Program-made: the position numbers and the translations under genes
Shown: piece by piece, positions 1 to 6,826 of the stretch
Position numbering within the stretch: position 1 is the stretch's first letter
Layout: each line of letters begins with the position of its first letter
The notes under the pieces: generated by a model
Databases searched by the model: none
Seen by the model: the letters and a program-made list of their open reading frames with translations, nothing else
Told to the model about the DNA's origin: nothing
DNA from: Gemmatimonadota bacterium
Lineage (GTDB): Bacteria > Gemmatimonadota > Gemmatimonadetes > Palauibacterales > Palauibacteraceae
Reading direction: 5' to 3'
Assembly: GCA_030598525.1 (NCBI GenBank)
Contig: JAUVPT010000045.1
Location: forward strand, 1 to 10,037
Length of the DNA: 10,037 nt

Positions 1-733
1 CAGTCACCCGGCCCCCGGCGCCCCGAAGAACAGCCTCGGGAGCGCAGGTATCCCACTCCTTCAGATACGGAACCGGGTGTACGTACAGGTCCGCGACTTG
101 CTCCGCTATGTGGGCGCACTTGACGCCAACCGAGCCCGAGGGAATTACCTCCACGGACGGAAGCGCGGACTCGATCGCCTGCAGGCGGTCGTCCGGGTGT
201 GACCGGGAGCGGACGAGCCGTACCCTGTCATCCTCGGGCTCCCCGACGCGGAGTGGGCGGAATTCGCCTACCCGGACCGGAGATCCAGGCTCTGCGTTGA
301 CCTCACATTCCGCGATCCAGGCTCCTCCCTCGGCCACGCCCAGGTACAGGCGCCCGCTTCCGGGCACGTAGAAGGCACCGAGACTTGCCAGGCCTTTCTC
401 CGCGAGGCCAACCATGACAGCGAACTCGTCGATTCCGTCAATGAACTCGCGCGTCCCGTCGAGCGGGTCCACGACCCACAGGCGATCCAGGATCGAGGCG
501 GAGTCGGGCGGCTCTGACTCCTCGCTCAGGATGGGATCCCGCGGACACTCCCGTCCGAGAACAGAGAGTACCGCTCGATTGGCCGCGTGGTCGGCCTCGG
601 TAACCGGATCACCCGGACTCTTCTCCATCGTCCGGAGCGAGGCCGATCGGTAGTACGGAAGGGTCGCGCGCCCACCCAACAGGGCAGCCCGGACGGATGT
701 CAGAAGGTCCGCTGCCCTGGCAGGCGGCAACAC
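1..733 (-). CDS. cysQ: CysQ-like 3'(2'),5'-bisphosphate nucleotidase / inositol monophosphatase family (3' end cut by window)
   Basis: Magnesium-dependent phosphatase of the inositol monophosphatase superfamily, closest in motif pattern to CysQ, which removes the 3'-phosphate from PAP (3'-phosphoadenosine 5'-phosphate) in the cytoplasm. Translating the minus strand gives 244 residues without a stop. Seen: DPVTEAD at 42-48, metal-ligand SEES at 70-73, the family signature WVVDPLDGTREF at 86-97 (metal ligands D89 and D92), and the C-terminal KEWDTCAPEAVLRGAGG near 225-241 (D228). The 'KEWDT.APEAVL' form fits CysQ better than plain inositol monophosphatase. The last part (about 10-25 residues) lies off the left edge. 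The GTG at 733 was chosen because it gives an N-terminus of CysQ length, but it has no clear Shine-Dalgarno. A TTG at 799, 14 bases past the previous stop, is an alternative. It follows the REC-GGDEF-like gene, probably in one operon. Family call is firm; exact substrate is inferred. Confidence 0.88.
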   Translation of the reverse strand, partial: MLPPARAADLLTSVRAALLGGRATLPYYRSASLRTMEKSPGDPVTEADHAANRAVLSVLGRECPRDPILSEESEPPDSASILDRLWVVDPLDGTREFIDGIDEFAVMVGLAEKGLASLGAFYVPGSGRLYLGVAEGGAWIAECEVNAEPGSPVRVGEFRPLRVGEPEDDRVRLVRSRSHPDDRLQAIESALPSVEVIPSGSVGVKCAHIAEQVADLYVHPVPYLKEWDTCAPEAVLRGAGGRVT

Positions 734-813
734 TGCCGCTGGATCGGACGCGAACAGGATAGAGACATCCCGATGATCCGCAGAATGGGAACCTGTCAAG
801 AGAGACTCACGAG

Positions 814-1758
814 TCAGGTCAGCTCCGCGATCCGAATGCCGCCGCCCGCCTCACGGGCCTCGCGCAGCGCGGTACGCGCCACCGCGATTCCCGAGAGACC
901 CGCAATTCGAGTGGCCATTGGCGCGACCTGTGGCGCCTCAGCGCCGGTGTCCTCAACGAAGCGGTCCGTCAGCTCGACGATACCGGCACTTATGGGCGCC
1001 AGCCCGCCTGCGTTCGGATCGCTTGCCGTTCGTTCCGTCAACCGTCTTACCAACGTCGTTACGCCCGCGGCGTCCGTTCCGAACGCGACGATTCCAAGTT
1101 CCGAGGCATCGACCCAGCCGCAGACATCCGATTCACGGATCCCTTCCCCCCAAAGCCGGGCCGCTCGCTCACGAAGCGCATCCACTGAGTCAACTCCCGG
1201 CGCCTCGGTCGGCCCGAGGACGACGCAGGTCAGGGGCGCTCCGTGCCGACGAGCGGCACTGCCCATGACCCGAAGCATACGCAGCATGCCCGCCAGGTTG
1301 AACAGGCCGGTGGCCGCGTCCGAGAGTGAGCCCTCCTCGGTCGCCTCGATGAGCCGCTTGATCTCCAGGAGTCTCCGCAGCTTCGCCACCACCAGGTTGG
1401 AGCGGACAGGTTCTTTGATGATGTCCCATGCGCCCGCTCGCATGGCCGCGGCTTGCTCGTTTTCATGCCAGAAGTTGGGAGAGTAGACCAGGATCGGTAT
1501 GCTCGATTTCAGGCCTCCCCGGCCCAGCGATGACGCCAGCGTGGGCGCATCCATGTCCGGTAGCCCCTCGTCGATGATCACCATGTCGGGACTCACCTGG
1601 GGCGCGTCCCGGAGGGCGACGCGAGCTGACCGCATGCGAGCGAAAACGAAGCCCTCGGGCTCGAGTACCGCCTGCAACGCCGAGGCGAACCAATCGTGCG
1701 CGCTCACCAGCATCACGTTGACCGTGTCCGGAGGCGACGTAAGGGGGCCGTTTGCCAT
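814..1758 (-). CDS. REC-GGDEF-like two-domain protein with degenerate active sites
   Basis: 314-residue soluble protein. Residues about 13-131 fold like a response-regulator receiver: the phospho-acceptor position is D63 (VIIDEGLPDMD), S93 takes the Thr/Ser place and K115 the conserved Lys. However, the N-terminal acidic pair is replaced by VSAHD (18-22). Residues about 145-300 resemble a GGDEF domain: DAATGLFNLAGML (147-159) matches the usual DxLTGLxNRRxL, and RRHGAPL follows. The catalytic GGDEF is replaced by DASEL (217-221), so diguanylate cyclase activity is unlikely. It may be a c-di-GMP-independent adaptor or pseudo-enzyme. ATG 1758 was chosen because AGGAG lies 11 bases upstream. An in-frame start at 2007 would overlap the sugar transferase and adds composition-biased, domain-free sequence. 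It sits 68 bp after the sugar transferase, so it may act on exopolysaccharide control; that is inference. Confidence 0.8.
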   Translation of the reverse strand: MANGPLTSPPDTVNVMLVSAHDWFASALQAVLEPEGFVFARMRSARVALRDAPQVSPDMVIIDEGLPDMDAPTLASSLGRGGLKSSIPILVYSPNFWHENEQAAAMRAGAWDIIKEPVRSNLVVAKLRRLLEIKRLIEATEEGSLSDAATGLFNLAGMLRMLRVMGSAARRHGAPLTCVVLGPTEAPGVDSVDALRERAARLWGEGIRESDVCGWVDASELGIVAFGTDAAGVTTLVRRLTERTASDPNAGGLAPISAGIVELTDRFVEDTGAEAPQVAPMATRIAGLSGIAVARTALREAREAGGGIRIAELT

Positions 1759-1793
1759 TGTCCGTGTGGCTCCTGGCTTCTCGTTAAGAGGCG

Positions 1794-1810
1794 CGGGCGT
1801 GGCTCGCCCG
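1794..1810 (-). other. Short GC-rich hairpin in the gap between sugar transferase and REC-GGDEF-like gene
   Basis: Perfect 6-bp stem CGGGCG/CGCCCG with a 5-base loop AGCCA, 17 bases after the sugar transferase stop. There is no run of T after it, so it is not a convincing intrinsic terminator. It could attenuate or stabilise the message, or be chance in GC-rich DNA. Confidence 0.25.
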
Positions 1811-1826
1811 TCGCCCTCGTGGTCCG

Positions 1827-2645
1827 TCAATCTTCCTTGTCTTCCGTCTCGAGCGACTTCTCTTGCTCGAACATGACCGGCAGCGTCTTCAGCATGATCA
1901 TCAAGTCGAACCACAGCGAGCGCCGGCGGACGTATTCGATGTCGAAATCGACTTTCTCGCGAACGTCCTCGACCGTGTGATCCATACCGCGGTTGACCTG
2001 GGCCCACCCGGTGATCCCGGGCTTGACCCGATTGCGCAGCCGATATCCGTCGATCTCCTTCTGCAGCTCCAGCACGAAATTGGGGCGCTCGGGCCGGGGA
2101 CCGACCACAGCCATGTCGCCCTTGAGCACGTTCCAGAACTGCGGGATCTCGTCCATTCGCGTCTTACGGAGAACGCGGCCGACTCGTGTTGCACGCTCGT
2201 CGTCCGTGCGTGCCCACACCGGACCGGAGTCGAGCTCCGCGTCCACAAGCAGCGTCCGGAACGTGTAGATCATGAACGGACGGCCGCCGAGATCGTTGAC
2301 CCGGCGGCCCGTGCTGTCCCGCCTGTCCATCCGTCCTCTCCGGTCCAGCCCGACGCGGAGCTGGCGATAGATGACCGGTCCCGGACTGTCCAGGCGCACG
2401 GCCACGGCGACGACGATGATGACGGGCAGGAGGATGATCAACGCCACCAGGGTGACGACGAAGTTCGCCATCCTGAGCAGGAACTCCTCGAGCCGGCCGA
2501 CATCCCTGTCTACTGGGGTCTCCGGTCCCAGGCGCGGTTCTCTCGGCCCGTCCAATCGGACGAAGCGACGCCTCGCCGCACCTCCGTGCCGCAGACGTAG
2601 CGCCGCGATACCGCCCATCTCTTTCACTCGATCGTCCGTGCTCAT
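1827..2645 (-). CDS. Polyprenyl-phosphate sugar-1-phosphate transferase (bacterial sugar transferase family)
   Basis: Membrane enzyme that moves a sugar-1-phosphate from a nucleotide sugar to a polyprenyl phosphate at the inner face of the membrane, the first step of exopolysaccharide, O-antigen or glycan assembly. From ATG 2645 it has 272 residues: a basic N-terminus, one hydrophobic segment about 61-84 with an internal Pro (the re-entrant helix of the monotopic PglC-like core), SPGPVIYRQLRVG at 87-99, FMIYTFRT at 124-131, the catalytic Asp-Glu in RMDEIPQFWNVLKGDM (163-178, D165/E166), VVGPRPE at 180-186 and VKPGITGWAQVNRG at 208-220. It lacks the four-TM N-terminal domain of WbaP/WcaJ types. 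The segment 100-122 is rich in Arg and Asp. A TTG at 2723 with AGGAAA upstream would add 26 residues; ATG was preferred because a sigma-54 promoter lies between the two. Sugar specificity cannot be read. Confidence 0.93.
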   Translation of the reverse strand: MSTDDRVKEMGGIAALRLRHGGAARRRFVRLDGPREPRLGPETPVDRDVGRLEEFLLRMANFVVTLVALIILLPVIIVVAVAVRLDSPGPVIYRQLRVGLDRRGRMDRRDSTGRRVNDLGGRPFMIYTFRTLLVDAELDSGPVWARTDDERATRVGRVLRKTRMDEIPQFWNVLKGDMAVVGPRPERPNFVLELQKEIDGYRLRNRVKPGITGWAQVNRGMDHTVEDVREKVDFDIEYVRRRSLWFDLMIMLKTLPVMFEQEKSLETEDKED

Positions 2646-2687
2646 GGCGTGCTCGTTCTCCGTGAAGAGGTCATATACCCGGGTTCG

Positions 2688-2703
2688 AGCATCTGTCGTG
2701 CCA
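2688..2703 (-). promoter_or_regulatory. Sigma-54 (RpoN) -24/-12 promoter upstream of the sugar transferase
   Basis: Minus strand reads TGGCACG-ACAG-ATGCT, against the consensus TGGCACG-N4-TTGCW, with one mismatch. The invariant GG (-25/-24, bases 2702-2701) and GC (-13/-12, bases 2690-2689) are at the right spacing. The predicted transcription start is about 2677, giving a leader of about 31 bases before the ATG at 2645. An NtrC-type activator gene ends 132 bp upstream, which is the expected partner. Not experimentally shown here. Confidence 0.72.
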
Positions 2704-2776
2704 TTCCGGACAAATCGAGTCAAAGTCGTTTCCTGTAATTAGTTATGATGTCTGCCACCCTGGACCGATGGCCCGG

Positions 2777-2793
2777 GGTATTGCGCCCGTACC
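2777..2793. promoter_or_regulatory. Imperfect 17-bp dyad, candidate activator (UAS) site
   Basis: Arms GGTA and TACC separated by 9 bases, lying about 100-115 bp upstream of the predicted sigma-54 start. That is the usual range for NtrC-type enhancer sites, and the overall span is similar. The arms are short, so this may be chance. The binding site of this regulator is unknown. Confidence 0.2.
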
Positions 2794-2809
2794 ACACTTC
2801 CCGGCGGAT

Positions 2810-2824
2810 CGAGGTGCGGCCTCG
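2810..2824 (-). other. Short hairpin after the NtrC-type regulator gene
   Basis: Perfect 5-bp stem CGAGG/CCTCG with a 5-base loop, starting 11 bases after the regulator stop codon. No T tract follows. It is at best a weak transcript end or a processing hairpin. Confidence 0.2.
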
Positions 2825-2835
2825 CTCGGCTGACC

Positions 2836-4200
2836 CTACTCCAGACCGTAGTCGCGGATCTTGTAAAGCAGCGCCCTGTAACTCAGGTCCAGAAGATCAG
2901 CGGCCTTGGTGCGGTTGCCCCCCGTGACCTCGAGCGCCCTTCCGATCAGGTGTTTCTCCAACTCCCACGTACGCTTCTTCACCGAAAGCTCGTCGCTCGA
3001 AAGGTTGCCTCCGGCTGCCTTGACCGACCTCTTGGGATCCCGAATGCCTTCCGGAAGGTCGTCCACGCCGATTCGGTCCCCGTCCGCCAGCACCATCGCC
3101 CGCTCCACCACGTTCTCCAACTCACGAATATTGCCGGGCCACGAGTAGCCGGACAACGCCTTGATGGCTTCGGGCTCGAATCCCTCGATCGCAAGTCCCA
3201 ACGACTCGTTATAGAGACCCAGGAAATGCTGCAGCAGGACGGGCACGTCATCAACCCGGTGCCGAAGAGGCGGCAGGTGGACGCGGACGACGTTGATGCG
3301 ATAGTAGAGGTCGGAGCGGAACTCCCCCTCCTGAACGTCGGCTTCGAGATCTCGCGCGGTGGCCGCGACGATACGGACATCGAGCTGCCTCGCCTTCGAC
3401 TCCCCGACCCGCCGGATCTCTCCCTCCTGCAACGCCCGGAGGAGCTTGACCTGCAGAGCCTGCGGCAACTCGCCGATCTCGTCCAGGAGCAGCGTCCCGC
3501 CCTGTGCCTCCTCAAACAGTCCAGCCCGGTCGCGCGAAGCGCCCGTGAACGAACCCTTCACATGACCGAAGAGCTCGGACTCCAGCAGATTCTCGGGAAT
3601 GGCGCCACAGTTGACCGGGACGAACGGACCATCGGCACGAGCCGACGCCTGGTGTACGAGCCGCGCCACCAGTTCTTTCCCCGTTCCACTCTCACCCGTG
3701 ATCAGGACGGTGGTCGGATGCTGTGCGACCCGCTCCGCCAATTCCACGGCAGCCTTCATTCCCGCGCTCGCCACGACGATGTTGCCTCGCCGTTTCTCGA
3801 CCCGGATTTCCTTCCGCAGCCTCCGGATCTCCGTGTCCTTCGAGCCGTGCTCCTCGGCGATCCGGACTCGCAGCAGAAGCGCCTCCGGTGAGAAGGGTTT
3901 GTCGATATAGTCGTACGCCCCCTTCCGAATCGCCTCGACGGCGAGATCCTGGCTTCCGTAGGCGGTCATCACGATCGTGCGACCTGTGCCGCCCGCCTCC
4001 CGATATCGCTCGAGGAACTCGAGCCCGTCGACGCCCGGCATCCGGACGTCCGTCAGGATAAGGTCCGGCAACCACTCGGCGGCCCGGACGAGGGCTTCCT
4101 CCCCGTCGGAGGCCGTCGATAGGTCGTAGCCCTCGCCCTCGAGGATCAGGGAAGCCGTTCGCCGAAGTCCGGCATCGTCGTCTACTACGAGAATCTTCAT
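2836..4200 (-). CDS. NtrC-family sigma-54-dependent response regulator
   Basis: Cytoplasmic transcription activator (bacterial enhancer-binding protein), 454 residues, full length for the family. Receiver domain about 1-115: VVDDD at 5-9, phospho-acceptor D51 (LILTDVRMPGVDG), T79, K101. Central AAA+ domain about 140-375: Walker A GESGTGKE at 169-176, sigma-54 contact loop GSFTGA at 216-221 (the usual form is GAFTGA), Walker B LLLDEIGE at 237-244, arginine-finger region FRSDLYYRINV at 294-304, and SWPGNIRELENVVERA at 353-368. C-terminal Fis-type HTH about 412-452 (GGNRTKAADLLDLSYRALLYKI). ATG has GGAG 8 bases upstream and overlaps the kinase stop by ATGA, so the pair is co-translated. Phosphorylation by the adjacent kinase should trigger oligomerisation and ATP-driven open-complex formation. 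The nearest candidate target is the sigma-54 promoter downstream of its own gene. Confidence 0.96.
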   Translation of the reverse strand: MKILVVDDDAGLRRTASLILEGEGYDLSTASDGEEALVRAAEWLPDLILTDVRMPGVDGLEFLERYREAGGTGRTIVMTAYGSQDLAVEAIRKGAYDYIDKPFSPEALLLRVRIAEEHGSKDTEIRRLRKEIRVEKRRGNIVVASAGMKAAVELAERVAQHPTTVLITGESGTGKELVARLVHQASARADGPFVPVNCGAIPENLLESELFGHVKGSFTGASRDRAGLFEEAQGGTLLLDEIGELPQALQVKLLRALQEGEIRRVGESKARQLDVRIVAATARDLEADVQEGEFRSDLYYRINVVRVHLPPLRHRVDDVPVLLQHFLGLYNESLGLAIEGFEPEAIKALSGYSWPGNIRELENVVERAMVLADGDRIGVDDLPEGIRDPKRSVKAAGGNLSSDELSVKKRTWELEKHLIGRALEVTGGNRTKAADLLDLSYRALLYKIRDYGLE

Positions 4201-5504
4201 TCCGCCCGCTCCAGCGCCACCGGTAAGAGGATTCTGAAGGTCGCTCCGTCATCGCCGGCCGGGACCGCTTCGATTGTCCCCCCCATGATCTCGATGAGGC
4301 GCGCCGACACCGCAAGACCCAGTCCCGTCCCCAGGCCTGGCGCCTTGGTCGTGAAGAATGGATCGAATACGCGCCGCACGTCGTCCGCCGGGATGCCCGG
4401 CCCGCTGTCCATCAGCATGACCTCTACCGCCGAGTCGCCTTCCGCAAGCTGTCGGGCTGGTCCCGGATCGCGCGATTGATCGAGCCGCCTGAGGTGGGAG
4501 TAATCGATCCCCTGCGGGTCGTCCCGCCGACTGAGAATACTCCCCCATCGGTCGCGGGCCGTGATCGCCGTGCTCTTCGAACGGATCTTGATCCACCTCG
4601 GCTGGCCGGTCTCCTCGATCGCGTCGATCGAGTTGAGCAGGAGGTTGACGAGCACCTGCTCCAGCTGAAACGGATCGGCCTTGACCAGCGCGTCACCGGA
4701 CGAAAGGTCCATGAGCACCTCCACGTCCTTCAGGCGGCCCTGCGTTCGCATCAACTCCACTGCCTGCTCGATCACCTGGTTGACGTCCACTTCCCGTGTC
4801 GCGGCGGCTTTCGGCCGGCCGTAGTCCAGCAGACCTCGCACGATCGCGTCGATCCGCCCCGCTTCGTGGGAGATTCCGTTGAGCCATTCGGCCTCTCCCT
4901 CACCGCTTCGGCGGCCCAGTTCCACGTAGCCGAGTATCGCCCCCAGCGGATTGCCGATCTCGTGCGCAATCCCGGAAGCCAGGCGCCCGATGGAAGCCAT
5001 TTTGTCGGCCCGGGCGAGGCTGCCGCGCGCCGCCGACAACTCCCGGTTGGTCTCGTCCAGTGACCGGACGTTCTCCGCCAGGCGTTCCTTGTTGTGAATG
5101 AGTCGGCCCGCCATCCGATTCACAGCCTGCGACAATCGCTCGATCTCCGCGGTATCCGAGCTCGGAAGCCGGTCCTGCTCGAGTCCCGATGCGATACGCT
5201 CGGCTCCCTCTACCATGTCCTCAACCGGCCGGAGGACCAACACCCGCAGCCGGTAGTTGGCTACGAGTCCCAGCAGCACCAGGTCCAGCGCGATCGCGAT
5301 CACCAGGACCGGATACAGGTAGTTCGGACCGAGATTCAGACTCTGCCATACGAACACCACGACCGCCAGCGAGAACAACGCCAGGAACAGCAGGATCAAC
5401 AATCCCCCGATCAGGCGCACCCGCAGGGAAAGCGGACGCGACATGTCTCGGCGTGACCGTCGCTTATCGGCCCGGATCGTGGTTCCGTCGGTGACAGGCT
5501 GCAT
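4197..5504 (-). CDS. Two-TM sensor histidine kinase, NtrB-like catalytic core
   Basis: Inner-membrane sensor kinase, 435 residues, partner of the following regulator (ATGA overlap). Basic N-terminus, TM1 about 31-53, a very short outer loop (SLNLGPN), TM2 about 62-83, HAMP about 85-140, coiled coil about 138-165, then the dimerisation helix with the phospho-accepting H181 in ASGIAHEIGNPLGAI. The ATPase domain shows the N box QVLVNLLLNSIDAI (283-296), G1 MDSGPGIP (365-372), F box FDPFFTTK (380-387) and G2 GTGLGLAVS (392-400). With almost no periplasmic part, it probably senses within or at the membrane. Odd feature: about 45 extra polar residues (roughly 311-356) between the N-box strand and G1. 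The start is uncertain: ATG 5504 has no good Shine-Dalgarno, and ATG 5444 (residue 21) would still keep TM1. It lies 65 bp after the nucleotidyltransferase. Confidence 0.95.
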   Translation of the reverse strand: MQPVTDGTTIRADKRRSRRDMSRPLSLRVRLIGGLLILLFLALFSLAVVVFVWQSLNLGPNYLYPVLVIAIALDLVLLGLVANYRLRVLVLRPVEDMVEGAERIASGLEQDRLPSSDTAEIERLSQAVNRMAGRLIHNKERLAENVRSLDETNRELSAARGSLARADKMASIGRLASGIAHEIGNPLGAILGYVELGRRSGEGEAEWLNGISHEAGRIDAIVRGLLDYGRPKAAATREVDVNQVIEQAVELMRTQGRLKDVEVLMDLSSGDALVKADPFQLEQVLVNLLLNSIDAIEETGQPRWIKIRSKSTAITARDRWGSILSRRDDPQGIDYSHLRRLDQSRDPGPARQLAEGDSAVEVMLMDSGPGIPADDVRRVFDPFFTTKAPGLGTGLGLAVSARLIEIMGGTIEAVPAGDDGATFRILLPVALERAE

Positions 5505-5569
5505 GAGTCGATAGTAGTCCGAGAAAGAGTCTTGCCGCTATGGGTTGACGGAGGCGGCCGGCTGACCCG

Positions 5570-6826
5570 TCAGGAATCCCCGCCGCTCGCTGATCGCGAA
5601 TCGTCCGTCCGCAGAAAATGACGCAGTCTCCACGGCCTCGGCCCGTACTGTCCGGCCAGTCGCGCGATGCGCAGGGGCACATACAGGAACGCCAGATACC
5701 GAGGCAGAGTCCTGGCTTCCCAGTCTTTCTTCGTGGGAGTCAGTATCCGCCGAGCTGCGTAGGACAGCCGCCCGCCGCCGCCGTCAATCAAGGTCAGGTC
5801 GATGGCGACGCGCTCGCTGAAGCTGAGGGAAATATCTGTGTCGGAGGCCAGCCACATCCAAATTCGGTCTGCAAGACTCCTGACCTGTGGCTCGCCCGCG
5901 AGCTCCTGCTGGATGGAGGGGGGCATCTCGCCGTCGAGCAGCGGGCGCGAGACCGCGAGGCCGAAGAGCAGCGTGCGACGGCAGCCCAACTCCCGGGCGC
6001 ACAGTACAGCAGCTTCCCAGTCGAATGCTCCTGACTGGCGTACGAACTCAGCCACGTCACAGATCCATTTCAGTCTGGGCCATGGGAAGGGTCCGTGCTT
6101 GGCTCCGTGAACGCACAGCGCCAGCAGCTGAAGATCAGGACGCAGACACTGAAGCTCGTGCCCATGAAGGTCGAAGGAGCTCGTGTCGCCCCAGAGAGAC
6201 TCGGCTTCGATTCGCCCTCTGAAGAAGCTCCGCGCCAGGTCCCAGTGGAGATCGAGGTCGAGGCCGTCGGCCGGCCGCGTGAAGGTCCGGGAGTACTCGA
6301 CGTGCGGCAGCACCTCCTCCTGGGCTCCGGATACGCTTAGCCATGGCGCGAACCCCTGGGACTCAACCACGTCCGTCGCCTGCACGACATCCTCCGACTT
6401 CACGAGGATGTCGAGGTCCCCGAATTCGCGCAGAAACAGGTCCCCATACAGGGTCGCGGCGACAGCCGGACCCTTGAGCGCCAGGGCGGAGACTCCGGCC
6501 TGGCTCAGAGCGTCAGCGATTTCGACCAACTGCGAGGACAGGTACAGGTTGGAACGAGCCACCCGTTCACCGCGCTCCCGGAGAGCCTGCCGGATCGGGG
6601 CAGGTACTGTCTCGCGCTGGCCCAGGTGGATGTGCAGCAGGGGGAGGATCCCATGAAGACCGCCGGCCGCAAGGACGTAGTCCCAATCGATGGGCCCGGC
6701 GAGCAGGTCACCAAGACGCCGCTCGGCAGCCTCGCTCAGATCGGTGCGCGCGGCCAACTGGAACAGCTCGACCTCGAGGCCACGGTCCGTCGGCCCCGAG
6801 CCAGCTTTTCCGGCTGTTGAGGTCAT
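5570..6826 (-). CDS. Nucleotidyltransferase family protein (PF14907-type), RiPP/lasso cluster associated
   Basis: 418-residue soluble protein with the hallmarks of the uncharacterised nucleotidyltransferase family: ALKGPAVAATLYGD at 116-129, the metal-binding FGDLDILV at 135-142 (D137, D139), a third acidic position in DLDLHW (190-195), and a helical C-terminal half with HGAKHGPFPWPRLKWICDVAEF (240-261), typical of the family. The expected chemistry is transfer of a nucleotidyl group to a substrate that is not known. Relatives often accompany lasso-peptide genes, where a role in tailoring the peptide is suspected. Here its ATG overlaps the ABC exporter stop (ATGA), which ties it to the lasso-type cassette rather than to the kinase 65 bp downstream. 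A weak GGTGA precedes the start. Family call is good; function is inferred from neighbours. Confidence 0.85.
   Translation of the reverse strand: MTSTAGKAGSGPTDRGLEVELFQLAARTDLSEAAERRLGDLLAGPIDWDYVLAAGGLHGILPLLHIHLGQRETVPAPIRQALRERGERVARSNLYLSSQLVEIADALSQAGVSALALKGPAVAATLYGDLFLREFGDLDILVKSEDVVQATDVVESQGFAPWLSVSGAQEEVLPHVEYSRTFTRPADGLDLDLHWDLARSFFRGRIEAESLWGDTSSFDLHGHELQCLRPDLQLLALCVHGAKHGPFPWPRLKWICDVAEFVRQSGAFDWEAAVLCARELGCRRTLLFGLAVSRPLLDGEMPPSIQQELAGEPQVRSLADRIWMWLASDTDISLSFSERVAIDLTLIDGGGGRLSYAARRILTPTKKDWEARTLPRYLAFLYVPLRIARLAGQYGPRPWRLRHFLRTDDSRSASGGDS

Noticed and set aside
764..799. TTGACA (799-794) as a -35 box before the CysQ-like gene
   Set aside because: No -10 element at 16-18 bases. 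The only TATCCT-like string is more than 30 bases away.
587..1486. Long plus-strand open frame of 299 codons opposite the REC-GGDEF-like gene
   Set aside because: Antisense shadow in GC-rich coding DNA: Ser/Arg/Pro-rich, no domain, and it covers two well-supported minus-strand genes.
1759..2007. N-terminal extension of the REC-GGDEF-like gene to 2007
   Set aside because: It would overlap the sugar transferase by 181 bases and adds Arg-rich sequence without a fold. ATG 1758 has a Shine-Dalgarno and starts just before the receiver domain.
2745..2927. Small plus-strand frame of 60 codons as a possible lasso precursor
   Set aside because: Mostly antisense to the regulator, with no leader Thr at -2 and no Gly...Asp/Glu ring pattern. 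It is far from the synthetase gene.
2950..3891. Plus-strand open frame of 313 codons
   Set aside because: Lies wholly opposite the NtrC-type regulator, whose motifs are intact. Composition is biased and no family motif is seen.
2688..5504. PrsK/PrsR of a PEP-CTERM/exosortase locus
   Set aside because: The context is reminiscent (sigma-54 regulator with sugar transferase), but the kinase lacks the long multi-TM and GAF layout of PrsK, and no exosortase or PEP-CTERM protein is in the window.
5505..5569. Search for a terminator or promoter between nucleotidyltransferase and kinase
   Set aside because: No stem followed by a T run and no convincing -35/-10 or -24/-12 pair seen in the 65 bp.
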